A stretch of 54,735 nucleotides of DNA from a virus: IMG/VR virus record IMGVR_UViG_3300031687_000016, positions 1-54,735 of that record; one strand, given 5' to 3'. Below are positions 23,901 through 31,841 of this stretch, piece by piece. Both the position numbers and the translations under genes were made by a program. The number at the start of each line of letters is the position of its first letter. Positions within the stretch are counted from its first letter, which is position 1. Under the pieces are notes generated by a model. The model made no database searches. It had not been told where the DNA came from and saw only the letters and a program-made list of their open reading frames with translations.

Positions 23901-25904
23901 GGTAGATGTAGAAGCGTTAAAATATACTGTATTATTTGTAGAAACTAAAGCTGTAGTTGATCTGCCGTAGTCGTCCATATACATAATAGCTGCATCATAA
24001 TTTCTGTTACTGTGCAAACTAGAAGAGTCCGACACACTTGAAAAGGAAAAAACACTGTCTGTTGCTAACCCACGAGAAAGAGCTTGATTTGGTGGAGACA
24101 CAACTTGAGTAATACTAGAATAAGAATAACTAAAATACTCATAAACATCCACAATAGTTCCTAATCCATCATCATATTGATATTGAATAGCAGGAGCCTG
24201 AATCCTCAACTCAGTTCCATTGACAACTAGCCTAAACCCCTGCTGAGGAGGTGTGTTTGTAAATTTCCCTGAATTAATAAACTGATAATTAACAGGATAT
24301 GTCGGTGTTGATGGTGGATTTATTATTTTATAAAATTGATCAGACAAAGAATTTCCGTATACAGCTCCTGGAGAAATAGGTGTTAATGTGCTTCCTACCC
24401 CTATAGCGGCGGCCATCTCTGGACTATTTAAAAATGCATTATAAGTGGTATAATCACTTGTAGCTACTACTCTTGTTTCTAAAAAAAACTCTGTAGAAGG
24501 GGTGTTAGTAGAAAAACCAGTTGGAAACAAAGGGCTACCAGTGTCTCCCCCTAAAGGAATATTATAAGGAGCAGTCTGAACTACACTAGATGTTAACTTA
24601 ACCTGAATATTAAATTCAGAATTTATTAAAATAGGTAAAGTTATTGCTAAAGTAGACAAGTCAAAATCTAAACGATCTAGCGGTACATCTACTGACGCCG
24701 CAGGGTTTATTATATTGCTCGCTCCTTGCTGTAAAGTTGCGGAAATATTTGCATTTATTATAGTTTCTGACTTTCCTCTTGCTGTAAAATCAATAGGTAT
24801 CTCTACTCCATTTTTAGTAACTATATCATATTGATCTATGTAGTTACCATAAATAAGTCTATTACCCATTATTGTTTGGGCTTTAGCAAAACGAGGAACA
24901 TTGTCATACCATCTTAGTAGCTCATCTTGCCCTATAACACTATAAATCTTAGAATTAGTAAACCTTATAGACTGAATTGAATTGTCTGACCAGCCCATAT
25001 CTGATTTCTTAAATCTTTCTATAACAAAAATTGTGCTAGTCCCTGATTCTTTGTATAATAATTCAACAGCTATAACTTGATCATTTCCCGTTCCAAAACT
25101 TATATCTACACCGTTATAAATATTCTCCATCCCTTCGTTGTAGTAATTGTCTGGATCAAAATAAAACTGACCTGGCTCATACGCAGGAGTAGTAAACAAA
25201 GAGGTTGCGCTGTATTCATTATCAACATATTGATAACGATAAGCAAAACACAAAAACTTATCTACCATATAATTCTCATCTCCTGCTACTTGTACTAAAC
25301 TTAAAGAGGGTACAGGAAGCTCATATATTGTTGCCCCGAATGTGTCTAAGTAGGATGAAAATCCAGGAGGTTTTACAATAACGTTTATCTCTTCATTTGT
25401 AAATGTATCTGTAGACCCTAAAGGGTTTCCATAACTTTTATTAATATTTATTTTTCGTGGAGGATTAAAATCATCTGTCCAAAATAATAAATTCTCTATT
25501 AAATCTACTCCTGTAATTAAATATTGAGGATTAAAATTTAAATTAACAACGCTAATTAAATGATAATCTACTATACCTGTGGTAGTATTTAAAGATACAA
25601 TTAAGTCTACCTTACCTGTTCCCGATACAGGATTTGCAGGATCATGAACAAACCAATATATGTTTTCATTAACTCCATCTTCATAAGCCCCTATACACCT
25701 TGCTTCATTTGATATGGGAGCGCCTTGATACCTTAATGTAGTTATCTGTGTGTTTCCTTTTGAATTTTCAACAGCTCCTATTTCTGTCCCTTCAGTTGAA
25801 CCAAGTCTTACGTTTAAAGCATCTATATATTGTCCAGCAGGTATTAAGCGTTCATCAACGCTTTTATTCATTTTACCAGCTATAAAATTTGTTTTAATAT
25901 CCAT
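20925..25904 (-). CDS. tail stabilisation/muzzle-type protein candidate (1659 aa)
   Basis: The N-terminus, FIAGKMNKSVDERLIPAGQY followed by DALNVRLGSTEGTEIGAVEN, is the opening I associate with very large tail-tube or stabilisation proteins of podoviruses (P22 gp10/T7 gp12-like beta-propeller; muzzle protein in crAss-like virions). Most of the chain is beta-rich, with no helices of note and no signal peptide. Residues ~1300-1400 contain Ig-like repeats (VDVGVGLGDVVIDYTMLTNG). The last ~130 residues are Cys-, Gly- and Pro-rich (GPIAPGNPGTPGTPFF, then TNCCNGGK and a final GECLSNSNGPC), as in an exposed, disulfide- or metal-stiffened knob. Its place right after two connector genes supports a tail-end role. 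Confidence 0.65.
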   Translation of the reverse strand: MDIKTNFIAGKMNKSVDERLIPAGQYIDALNVRLGSTEGTEIGAVENSKGNTQITTLRYQGAPISNEARCIGAYEDGVNENIYWFVHDPANPVSGTGKVDLIVSLNTTTGIVDYHLISVVNLNFNPQYLITGVDLIENLLFWTDDFNPPRKININKSYGNPLGSTDTFTNEEINVIVKPPGFSSYLDTFGATIYELPVPSLSLVQVAGDENYMVDKFLCFAYRYQYVDNEYSATSLFTTPAYEPGQFYFDPDNYYNEGMENIYNGVDISFGTGNDQVIAVELLYKESGTSTIFVIERFKKSDMGWSDNSIQSIRFTNSKIYSVIGQDELLRWYDNVPRFAKAQTIMGNRLIYGNYIDQYDIVTKNGVEIPIDFTARGKSETIINANISATLQQGASNIINPAASVDVPLDRLDFDLSTLAITLPILINSEFNIQVKLTSSVVQTAPYNIPLGGDTGSPLFPTGFSTNTPSTEFFLETRVVATSDYTTYNAFLNSPEMAAAIGVGSTLTPISPGAVYGNSLSDQFYKIINPPSTPTYPVNYQFINSGKFTNTPPQQGFRLVVNGTELRIQAPAIQYQYDDGLGTIVDVYEYFSYSYSSITQVVSPPNQALSRGLATDSVFSFSSVSDSSSLHSNRNYDAAIMYMDDYGRSTTALVSTNNTVYFNASTSTDKNIIKAFVNNAPPYWASKYKFLLKPSLGDYNIIYSIEVYTSTEKANISYVRLQGEATSLVSKGDILTVKIESTGDPVPTFVQTTVLDIEALSKGQDPSTPPILSPLPEGAPAGLYMKLQPQGYIATTNSGSNVNNGFVKKCSFYGGSSNSPTHDNPFIEYPVGTLPPSGGTDDFIIPIGSIVSMKFKVRKGSGFLCVNDIKVKTSPGNYLVTASQNATNFRDFWNQENIDPALFMVSTGDIELTVQYYNLFFAPGTHPIYVQDEVQFYWTRVSATDPTFLGIRACQSGCYGGFPPYKNLCVQAQIQVNINNNFMAFETEPKEVDPNFFYDSSEMYKILPDVNGNLAHQGGFSPGSQNQIIATNTPAIVNLPFYDVYSYGNGVESYRYRDLSTSKDFLLGERQTAVSNNAFKEADRFAGLTYSGIFSGSNNVNNLNEFNLGLVNFKDLELIFGPVMKLHNRETDILVLQEDKISYVLANKQIISDAQGGGPIISSPTILGTQIARIEEYGISFNPESFVNWGSDMYFSDAKRGAIIKLTGSSFKNDKLEVISTYGMRSYFRDKFVTQLTSQKLGGYDPYMDEYIFSSNNIGLPVDVRTVPCDSILEKQNTEQEFSFQVDVGVGLGDVVIDYTMLTNGSDVNITTEWNNISNTLSNVTTSTSITIDKTLSNPQIVKITIIPNTNSSYQILTNCVVTQLINVVSIVLTTPVMGLTTPIKTIHYEYSWDDNAYFSPVTSNVMQSTATNFYSAYSINSCQSSIGSCPADGSFVTMRSNKLPGDTYNFDILENKFYVFSDTSAAPLSGDNFNLALLQPANTLPLSPITNPQTGLFEAKSNAISISSTTQTLYLVWDLRDRGVTNFCFSQVSAVSACNNCSPNSPCVGPIAPGNPGTPGTPFFKYDDSGPQATYALACNGGLGPGGVQVDGWHTSPPTGSTNDPQPGDTCYKLCGNIPTNCCNGGKVMDPGFYYLNSQSVIEVGNFGECLSNSNGPC

Positions 25905-25905
25905 A

Positions 25906-26826
25906 TTATTTCAGCCATTTGTCCTGTCCTCTCATGTTCATTAATAACCTACCTGGATGCATATTGCTTAATCTTAATTTAGCATTTCTCAATAAAGATG
26001 ATTTATCTTTTCTAGCTCTATTAACTACATATTCTTGTACTCCATACTTACTATTTAAAATAGCAAATCTTATATAAGCATATATAAACTCTTCAAAAAA
26101 TTTATTTATTTGTATCTTAGAGTTGTTACCCTGTTCCATTCCGTCCGAAACATATTCTAATACCACTGACCTACCAGCCATATCAGATGATAAATATATT
26201 ACTCCTTGTTCTTTGTTTATAGTAAACGTAGGATTAACATTTGCTGTTTCTGTATTTAACCCAAATCTTGCTCCTATTCCATACTCAAAATACCATTCTC
26301 CATTACAGCAAATACCTTCTTGACCGTTATAAGGGCCACCTCCTAAATACATAGACCTCATTCCTCCCCCTTGTCTTGATAAATCTACAAGCGAGTTCTC
26401 TGGCTTTAAAACATTACCATCTAAGTCAAATAAAATCTGTGAATTGTTATCTTGCAGGTAAGCGCTACTCCATTGTGTCTGTATGTTTTCTGTTAACGGA
26501 AACAACACTCCGTCTCTGTATTCTGATATTCGCACATAATTAACGTAATCTTGAGGAAGAACAAATCGTATCTGTGAATCTACAGTTAATTGCAATATCT
26601 TAATTTCCTTCATAGCGTCGTAGTTCAATTCTTGAATACCACGCTTTGCATGAAACAACACTTGATACCTTTCTATGTTGTTTAATATCTCATTGTTTCC
26701 TTGGTAAATTAACATAAAGTTAGATACAATATCTTCTAAACTTACATATTGATATGATCCCCAATTAGCCTCTTTAGGACTAACCTGATTGTTTTCATAA
26801 TATTGATAGTCAGTAATGTAAGTCAT
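25906..26826 (-). CDS. head-tail connector/ring protein candidate (306 aa)
   Basis: The N-terminal half is helical and holds a conserved-looking block (YQVLFHAKRGIQELNYDAMK), then VLPQDYVNYVRISEYRDG, the strand-loop pattern found in adaptor or gatekeeper proteins that bind below the portal. A two-cysteine segment (EGICCNGEWYFEYG) and a basic C-terminus (NMRGQDKWLK) follow. The neighbours are another connector candidate upstream (gap of 3 bases) and the stabiliser downstream (gap of 1 base). In crAss-like phages such proteins form rings of the tail barrel. The assignment rests on pattern and place. Confidence 0.55.
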   Translation of the reverse strand: MTYITDYQYYENNQVSPKEANWGSYQYVSLEDIVSNFMLIYQGNNEILNNIERYQVLFHAKRGIQELNYDAMKEIKILQLTVDSQIRFVLPQDYVNYVRISEYRDGVLFPLTENIQTQWSSAYLQDNNSQILFDLDGNVLKPENSLVDLSRQGGGMRSMYLGGGPYNGQEGICCNGEWYFEYGIGARFGLNTETANVNPTFTINKEQGVIYLSSDMAGRSVVLEYVSDGMEQGNNSKIQINKFFEEFIYAYIRFAILNSKYGVQEYVVNRARKDKSSLLRNAKLRLSNMHPGRLLMNMRGQDKWLK

Positions 26827-26829
26827 TTC

Positions 26830-27807
26830 TTATACTTGTATTTGGTTATCCTGCACTTCTTCGTTTTGTCCAAATTGCGAAACAGCAGGCTCTCTTATTT
26901 CAATACCTACATACTGACAAATTTTAGCAACTAAACCTGGTTCATCAGATAGAGGTAGCTCAAAGTCTTGATAATCAACTGCTGAAGAATTAAAAACTGG
27001 CTCTCCTATATTTACATTAACGTATGTCCATTTTGGAACTTTAGGGTATCTAACATATTGTGTTTTAACAGCCCCAGCCGCCTGTATAGTTGTAGGGTAA
27101 ACAGTTATAGTATTGCCTGACAATACATAAGCTGGAAATAATGTTGATGGAGCAGTAAGAGTAGAGCTTGTTAAATAAAACAATTTATTTTGACTAACTC
27201 TTTCTACTTCGGCTATCGTTGAAGCATCAAATATACTATAGTTTTCAGCCCCTAAAACAACCGAAAATATATTTGTAGCCAAATTTAATGTTGTGGCATC
27301 TACTACAGAGTTTACGAATGATTCTACCAATGTATCTGTGTTTACCACTAAACTTCCTGTAAGAGGAAATACAGTAAATCCAGTAGCTCCCGTGTTAAAC
27401 GCAGGAGGAGATGGTTGTCCTAATAAAGCTGTATTAATTAATTGATTTGTATTTGATGAGGTTGTTGTTCCTATTCCTAACAAAGTAGGGTAATGATATA
27501 TTTTATTTATTAAATAATAATCCAGTGGTAATGACCATTGATTTGCAGTTTGTCCAATTAAAAAAGACTCTACTGAAAATGAGTCTATAACTTCTACCAA
27601 GCTTTTAACAATGTCAGCATAACCAGATCCTGATAAACGTTGGTTTTCCTTGTTTATCCACTGATTGTATTGATAAAAATAATCTTCAAATAAATCCATC
27701 TGCGCTTGTTGTGCATACAGATTGAAATCTTGAGGAGATAAATAGCCGTAATTATTCTTATTAATAATAGCTAATACCGTATTCCTAACATTATTGATCA
27801 TAGCCAT
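26830..27807 (-). CDS. head-tail connector/ring protein candidate (325 aa)
   Basis: The N-terminal ~75 residues are a helical block (NNYGYLSPQDFNLYAQQAQM, then DLFEDYFYQYN) that I have seen in connector proteins of Bacteroidota phages. The sequence then reads QWSLPLDYYLINKIYHYP, a common adaptor strand pattern. A beta insertion around residues 150-205 (ATTLNLATNIFSVVLGAENY) resembles a stretch of the 265-residue virion-like protein at 52987-53784. The C-terminus ends QEVQ-like with an acidic Gln-rich tail. It is the first gene after the strong terminator at 27841-27874 and likely has its own promoter, separating it from the capsid genes. Confidence 0.55.
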   Translation of the reverse strand: MAMINNVRNTVLAIINKNNYGYLSPQDFNLYAQQAQMDLFEDYFYQYNQWINKENQRLSGSGYADIVKSLVEVIDSFSVESFLIGQTANQWSLPLDYYLINKIYHYPTLLGIGTTTSSNTNQLINTALLGQPSPPAFNTGATGFTVFPLTGSLVVNTDTLVESFVNSVVDATTLNLATNIFSVVLGAENYSIFDASTIAEVERVSQNKLFYLTSSTLTAPSTLFPAYVLSGNTITVYPTTIQAAGAVKTQYVRYPKVPKWTYVNVNIGEPVFNSSAVDYQDFELPLSDEPGLVAKICQYVGIEIREPAVSQFGQNEEVQDNQIQV

Positions 27808-27830
27808 AGAAAATACTTTTTAAATATTTA

Positions 27831-27838
27831 CAAATATA
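27831..27838 (-). promoter_or_regulatory. putative -7 promoter element (TATATTTG, minus strand)
   Basis: TATATTTG on the minus strand matches TAnnTTTG and lies 23 bases before the ATG at 27807, right after the T-run of the terminator at 27841-27874. A terminator followed at once by a promoter would uncouple tail-gene expression from capsid-gene expression. Confidence 0.4.
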
Positions 27839-27840
27839 AC

Positions 27841-27874
27841 AAAAAAAAAGAGGTTACTTTTTTTAGTAACCTCT
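27841..27874 (-). terminator. strong intrinsic terminator after the head-protein genes
   Basis: On the minus strand a perfect 10-bp stem, AGAGGTTACT/AGTAACCTCT (plus-strand arms 27849-27858 and 27865-27874), has a 6-base A loop and runs into nine T. It lies 25 bases after the stop of the 280-residue head protein gene. It is the cleanest terminator in the window. Confidence 0.85.
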
Positions 27875-27899
27875 CTTAAATATATATTAAATACTTTTT

Positions 27900-28739
27900 T
27901 TATGCAGTTACAGAACCTATAAAGAAATATTCTTTATTTGCTAAAGATGGAGCATTTGTAGCATCTGTATCTGGATTTGTTAATCCTGGGAAATCAAATG
28001 TTACAGCAGTCCATTCTGTCAATAAAGATTCAGTTACAGCGTCTGATAAAGCAGTTTGCATAGCTACTAATTCTGTAGCTGTCGGAGCTGCTTTAGACAT
28101 AGCGTATGTTAACGTAGTAGCCTCTGCACCATTTCCTGCATAGCTAAGTAATACTTGAGCATTTATAGCGTCTGCTGTATTAGCAACCATTTTTAGGTTA
28201 GACGACATAATCATTTTCATAAACTGATCTGGTTGATTTGCACGATATACAATAAACACATCTCCTGCAACAAATATATCATCTGCCACTATTAAAGTGT
28301 CATTTGGATTTGTAGTAGTTTCTATTCCTGTTACTGTTGTTGATACACCTCCAGTTATATCATTTACAACATCTCCAATTCTTACACTTAAACCAAAGTT
28401 TACTGAAGTATCAATTAAACGTGAAGCTTCAGTTGCATCAGCAACTCCAAAAGCTTGAACTCTATTCTCTGGAGAGAAAATTTGATAAGTAGCACCTGTC
28501 GCTATACCAGTTCCTCTACCAGCAGTTAAGCCAATAGCATTTAGAGCCAATACAGTATTAGATGTTACCGCTGTTACAACGTACATTTCATTGTTTGTTG
28601 TGTCAAAAACGATAGCTCCTACAAGTACATAAGATTGAAAATTAGATAACGTAGTGTCATCTAATGTTACCCCTGTTGGAGCAGTTGAAGTTCCTGTTCC
28701 CACTACATTTAAAATAGGTATGTTTAGATATTTTTCCAT
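27900..28739 (-). CDS. head protein of the MEK[F/Y]L paralogue family, with inserted module (279 aa)
   Basis: The product starts MEKYLNIPILNVV like the two upstream paralogues (MEKFLSIPV, MEKFLSVPI). Its last ~75 residues align with their C-terminal halves (a strand pair, then an AVTESLLTEWTAV helix like their EALKTGWTNV and EALQSSWTNP). Between these lies a ~140-residue beta-rich insert with GLSVRIGDVVNDITGG, VTGIETTTN, LIVADDIFVAGDVFIVY. I chose the ATG at 28739 by analogy with the paralogues; ATG 28745 would add two residues. The position after the capsid gene suggests a decoration, head-fibre or capsid-stabilising protein. The function is inferred. Confidence 0.6.
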   Translation of the reverse strand: MEKYLNIPILNVVGTGTSTAPTGVTLDDTTLSNFQSYVLVGAIVFDTTNNEMYVVTAVTSNTVLALNAIGLTAGRGTGIATGATYQIFSPENRVQAFGVADATEASRLIDTSVNFGLSVRIGDVVNDITGGVSTTVTGIETTTNPNDTLIVADDIFVAGDVFIVYRANQPDQFMKMIMSSNLKMVANTADAINAQVLLSYAGNGAEATTLTYAMSKAAPTATELVAMQTALSDAVTESLLTEWTAVTFDFPGLTNPDTDATNAPSLANKEYFFIGSVTA

Positions 28740-28752
28740 GTTCATATATATT

Positions 28753-29079
28753 TTAATTTATTGCTATTGAAGCAAGAGGGTTAGTAACTATTCCTGTTGT
28801 TGGAGCTGTTGTTGATCCTACAGGAAAATATTTAGTTGCTACATTTGTCCATCCAGTTTTAAGAGCTTCACTCATAGCGTTCTGAACTGAAACCGCTAAT
28901 AAAGGTGGAGCTGTTGCTACTGCAAAAGTTAATGTTGCAACCTTTGTGTTAATATAAGCAAGTGTTACCGCAGTTGTAGATGTCTGTGTTACAGATACTA
29001 CATCTTTAATTGAAACAAGTTGCTCTTGGTTGTTTGCACCATTGGCGTCTAAGACGGGGATGCTAAGAAATTTTTCCAT
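28753..29079 (-). CDS. small head protein, MEKFL paralogue (108 aa)
   Basis: It begins MEKFLSIPVLDANGANNQEQ and ends in a helix-strand pattern (VQNAMSEALKTGWTNVATKY) shared with its two neighbours. It has about 100 residues with mostly beta character between. The 30-base gap in front, and the first codons, are identical to those of the upstream paralogue (direct repeat 29068-29106/29428-29466), showing a recent tandem duplication. Placed downstream of the capsid gene and the 250-residue gene, it may be a capsid decoration or head-completion protein. No known family is recognised with certainty. Confidence 0.6.
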   Translation of the reverse strand: MEKFLSIPVLDANGANNQEQLVSIKDVVSVTQTSTTAVTLAYINTKVATLTFAVATAPPLLAVSVQNAMSEALKTGWTNVATKYFPVGSTTAPTTGIVTNPLASIAIN

Positions 29080-29106
29080 AATAAATAATGTGATTAAGGT
29101 TAATAA
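29068..29106 (-). repeat. 39-bp direct repeat, copy B (leader and first codons)
   Basis: These 39 bases are identical to 29428-29466. They cover codons 1-4 of the 108-residue gene and its whole leader. The gap between copies is 321 bases, and the repeat marks a tandem gene duplication or a conserved translation leader. Confidence 0.9.
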
Positions 29107-29109
29107 TTG

Positions 29110-29439
29110 TTATAATTTAACTATAGCTGACACTTGAAACGTAGGGCTAAATACTAAAGCTGGATTAGTCCATGACGATTGTAATGCCTCAACTACTGCA
29201 ATTTGTAATTCTTGTCTAAATTGAGTTCCAGAATTTGTTGCCGATGGCGCTCCTACAGTTGCATGAGTAATCTGAACTTCAGAGTTATCTCCATACCATA
29301 AAGTTGTTGTTGTTGCGGGATTAGCACCAGGCCCTGCCTGATCTCCTACCTCTATAACTTTGATGTCCGTACAAGGCACTAATTGATAGTTTACTATAAC
29401 TCCAGCAGCCCAAATTGGTACGCTTAAAAATTTTTCCAT
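29110..29439 (-). CDS. small head protein, MEKFL paralogue (109 aa)
   Basis: The product begins MEKFLSVPIWAAGVIVNYQL and carries the same C-terminal pattern as its neighbours (LQIAVVEALQSSWTNPALVF). The middle has strands (TLWYGDNSEVQITHAT). It is the first of three paralogues and has a -7-like element 31 bases before its ATG. Members of equal length and sequence style follow at once, suggesting a dosage-sensitive structural role on the capsid surface or at head completion. Function inferred from position. Confidence 0.6.
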   Translation of the reverse strand: MEKFLSVPIWAAGVIVNYQLVPCTDIKVIEVGDQAGPGANPATTTTLWYGDNSEVQITHATVGAPSATNSGTQFRQELQIAVVEALQSSWTNPALVFSPTFQVSAIVKL

Positions 29440-29466
29440 AATAAATAATGTGATTAAGGTTAATAA
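29428..29466 (-). repeat. 39-bp direct repeat, copy A (leader and first codons)
   Basis: Identical to 29068-29106; covers the start and leader of the 109-residue gene. The minus-strand leader reads TTATTAACCTTAATCACATT followed by ATTTATT and the ATG. Confidence 0.9.
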
Positions 29467-29470
29467 AGAA

Positions 29471-29478
29471 CAAAGATA
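29471..29478 (-). promoter_or_regulatory. putative -7 promoter element (TATCTTTG, minus strand)
   Basis: TATCTTTG on the minus strand lies between the stop at 29485 and the ATG at 29439. It is the same octamer as at 19921-19928 and 44260-44267. The upstream DNA is very AT-rich but has no clear -33 TTG. Confidence 0.4.
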
Positions 29479-29484
29479 GATAAA

Positions 29485-30237
29485 CTATTTTTTATTATTT
29501 AAGCTCTTTTTTAAAAGTTTATATGTTTCTAGGCCGTCATCAGACTGCATATATGAAGCTACAATGTAATACGCTTCTTCTCCAAAAGGAACAGTAAGCA
29601 ATTTGCTTTTATTCTTTTTAAGATTAAAATAAACGTCTTTCTCTCCATTTTGAAAAGTAAGAAATCCTTCTTCAAAAAATTGAGCAACTACATTGGTCAA
29701 CTCTAACATTGGATCATCTAATACCTCCATAAATTCATAAGGCTGATGTTTTGCAAAAAGCAATACGTCTCTTTTCAATTCAGGTATAGACATTTTGTCT
29801 ACTGAAGCCCCTAAGAAAACTCTACACACGCTTATTAATTTATCTGTTTCTAGTTCTCTTGCTAAAATTTGTGCATCTAACTCTATCTCTACACTTTCTA
29901 ATTGTTCAGCAGCATCTCTTTTAGCGTTAATCTCTTCAAATACATTTCCGTTACCAGGATGTATAGCTAAAAATTTCTGTAATACTTGATTTTCTTTTGA
30001 TACTGCAAGCATTCCATCTTCAAAAACAATAGGTTCTAATATTGCATTACCGTCTTGCTCGTCTTCAAATGGACTTTTTTGGTTTTTTGCATAACGAAGA
30101 GGTCTGTTAACTCCTTGCTCTTCATCAAAATACATTAGTGTGCTTCTTCTGTGATGTCTTGATGCTAACATGAATGCTAAAGGTGTTTTACCTCCCATTA
30201 GCTTATATGATTTGTTTTCTATCTTTTGCTTTTTCAT
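29485..30237 (-). CDS. hypothetical head-module protein (250 aa)
   Basis: The N-terminal part has a distinctive basic and acidic pattern (FMLASRHHRRSTLMYFDEEQ, then GVNRPLRYAKNQKSPFEDEQ), and the centre is helical and acidic (AAEQLESVEIELDAQILARE). The second half contains AKHQPYEFMEVLDDPM and FEEGFLTFQNGEKDVYFNLKKNK. I recall similar proteins next to capsid genes in marine Bacteroidota phages, but no function is known to me. It follows the capsid gene after a terminator-like RNA, so it is probably made at a lower level than the capsid protein. It could be a head assembly factor or a minor head protein. Confidence 0.55.
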   Translation of the reverse strand: MKKQKIENKSYKLMGGKTPLAFMLASRHHRRSTLMYFDEEQGVNRPLRYAKNQKSPFEDEQDGNAILEPIVFEDGMLAVSKENQVLQKFLAIHPGNGNVFEEINAKRDAAEQLESVEIELDAQILARELETDKLISVCRVFLGASVDKMSIPELKRDVLLFAKHQPYEFMEVLDDPMLELTNVVAQFFEEGFLTFQNGEKDVYFNLKKNKSKLLTVPFGEEAYYIVASYMQSDDGLETYKLLKKSLNNKK

Positions 30238-30265
30238 TCTATTTAATTTTAAGTTTATTTAATTT

Positions 30266-30325
30266 AAAAAAAAAGGAGAGGGTTACTAAGAGAACGTTTG
30301 CATGTATGCCTTTGGCCCTCTCCTT
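30266..30325 (-). terminator. intrinsic terminator/structured RNA after the capsid gene (copy 2)
   Basis: On the minus strand AAGGAGAGGG pairs with CCCTCTCCTT (plus-strand arms 30273-30282 and 30316-30325) around a 33-base loop, then a run of nine T (30274-30266). The loop begins CCAAAGGCA and folds GCA-taca-TGC. Loop length, the AAAGGCA sequence, the inner hairpin and the TCnnTTAnTA end all match the plus-strand element at 1345-1397. It starts about 24 bases after the capsid stop, where a terminator would end the abundant capsid transcript. Confidence 0.8.
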
Positions 30326-30348
30326 CTATTATTGTACTACCTACCTAC

Positions 30349-31821
30349 TTACTGTTGGAATATAAAGAAGTTATTCGCTCCTAAAGTACATACAGCTCTT
30401 TCAGACAAGAAATTTACAGTCATACTATCCGTAGTATTTGTTCTTGCACCACCAGCAGAACCAGTAATCCAAGTCTTGTAACGTCTGTCTTCAGATTCTG
30501 AAGCTCTGTATCTAACATGAAGGAATGGTCTTTTAGCATTCTTCCCTAAGATTTGGTCATAAACAGTAGTTGAACCAGCAGGAACCATAAGTCCATTTAC
30601 TCGTCCACCTTCTATACCACCTCTCATTGTAGGATCGTTTAGGTATTTCCAGTCAGACTTATAGAAATCGTAACCTCTTCTAAATCCTGTGAAACCTAAA
30701 TTAAGAGCCATCTCTTTATCATTATCAAATAAACCGTATGAAGTACCACCCGCTCCGTAAGAGTTTTGTGCAGCTAACATATCATCTATATCAAATGAGA
30801 AATTTCTATTAACGAATATTACATTCTCTTCAATAGAACCTTGTCTGTCTAATCTCTGAATAACTGAGTCAAAACCTGCTAAAGCAACTGGGTTACCTCC
30901 ACTCCAGATGTTTCCTCTGTTTTGAACCGCAAAGAAAATACCATCAGAACCAGAACCATTAGCTACACCAAGTCCAGAACCTACCGCTTGACCTTGTAAG
31001 AAATCTGCTGCACCAGAAGCCGCATCTGCTGGAACTGCTTCCACCATAGCTGTTTCTAGGTAATCTTCAAAACGTAGTCTTGTTTCATGCTCTGATTTTA
31101 GGTACCATAAGTATCCATTAGCTCCATTTTCAGTAGTAACTTCTACCCATCCAATTTGAGCCATATCAGAACCATTAACAGTATACTGGTCTTTAATAAT
31201 AATAGGCTTATTGTCAAATATTAGATCTTGAGATTCTAAAGACCCAGCCATCCCTGGTGTTCCTTTTCTAAATTCAGATCCATAAATGAACATTGTTGCA
31301 GTGTTATTTGCTCCTGCCCACGCTAATCCAGTTGCTTCATACAAAGCTACTGTAAATACACCTGCTGCTGCTGCTGTAGGTGCTACTGTTACAATTCCTT
31401 TATTAGATAATGTTGTTCCATTAGTATCTAAAGAAATCATAATTGTTTGACCTTGTCTAATTGCTCCAAACCCATTTGCTGGTGCAGTTGATGTTGGTGA
31501 AACACTAGTTAATTGTGGAGCTGGAATTGTAAAAGTAACAGTAGTAGCTCCTGCAATCGCTGGAGTTGTCATTCCTGTATACTTAGTATGTAATCTTCCT
31601 TGCTCTGCCCACTTAATCAAATCTGAGTTAGTTGGCATTTCAGCGCCTACCATTCTTAAGAATGATGCTACTGATCTATTTCCATAACGCTCAAATTCCT
31701 TCTCATAAGTATCTGGAAGATACTGATTAAGAAAGTCAAAGTTTGTTATGTAGTTTGTTGGTTGGGCAACTTGCTGCGCACTTGGCTGCAAGTTAAACCC
31801 AGGGACTGCATTTACTGGCAT
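30349..31821 (-). CDS. major capsid protein (490 aa)
   Basis: The 490-residue length, position after scaffold and portal genes and before a strong terminator, and composition all fit a HK97-fold major capsid protein. The N-terminal arm (NYITNFDFLNQYLPDTYEKE) is followed by a helical FERYGNRSVASFLRMVG block. Residues ~85-185 form a beta-rich, Ala/Thr-rich insertion (GQTIMISLDTNGTTLSNKGI) like an insertion domain on the capsid surface. The later part has RRGYDFYKSDWKYLNDPTMR and the end VCTLGANNFFIFQQ. No prohead protease gene is recognised nearby. The fold itself is inferred, not seen. Confidence 0.75.
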   Translation of the reverse strand: MPVNAVPGFNLQPSAQQVAQPTNYITNFDFLNQYLPDTYEKEFERYGNRSVASFLRMVGAEMPTNSDLIKWAEQGRLHTKYTGMTTPAIAGATTVTFTIPAPQLTSVSPTSTAPANGFGAIRQGQTIMISLDTNGTTLSNKGIVTVAPTAAAAGVFTVALYEATGLAWAGANNTATMFIYGSEFRKGTPGMAGSLESQDLIFDNKPIIIKDQYTVNGSDMAQIGWVEVTTENGANGYLWYLKSEHETRLRFEDYLETAMVEAVPADAASGAADFLQGQAVGSGLGVANGSGSDGIFFAVQNRGNIWSGGNPVALAGFDSVIQRLDRQGSIEENVIFVNRNFSFDIDDMLAAQNSYGAGGTSYGLFDNDKEMALNLGFTGFRRGYDFYKSDWKYLNDPTMRGGIEGGRVNGLMVPAGSTTVYDQILGKNAKRPFLHVRYRASESEDRRYKTWITGSAGGARTNTTDSMTVNFLSERAVCTLGANNFFIFQQ

Positions 31822-31841
31822 TTTTTTTTGTTTTTAATTGT

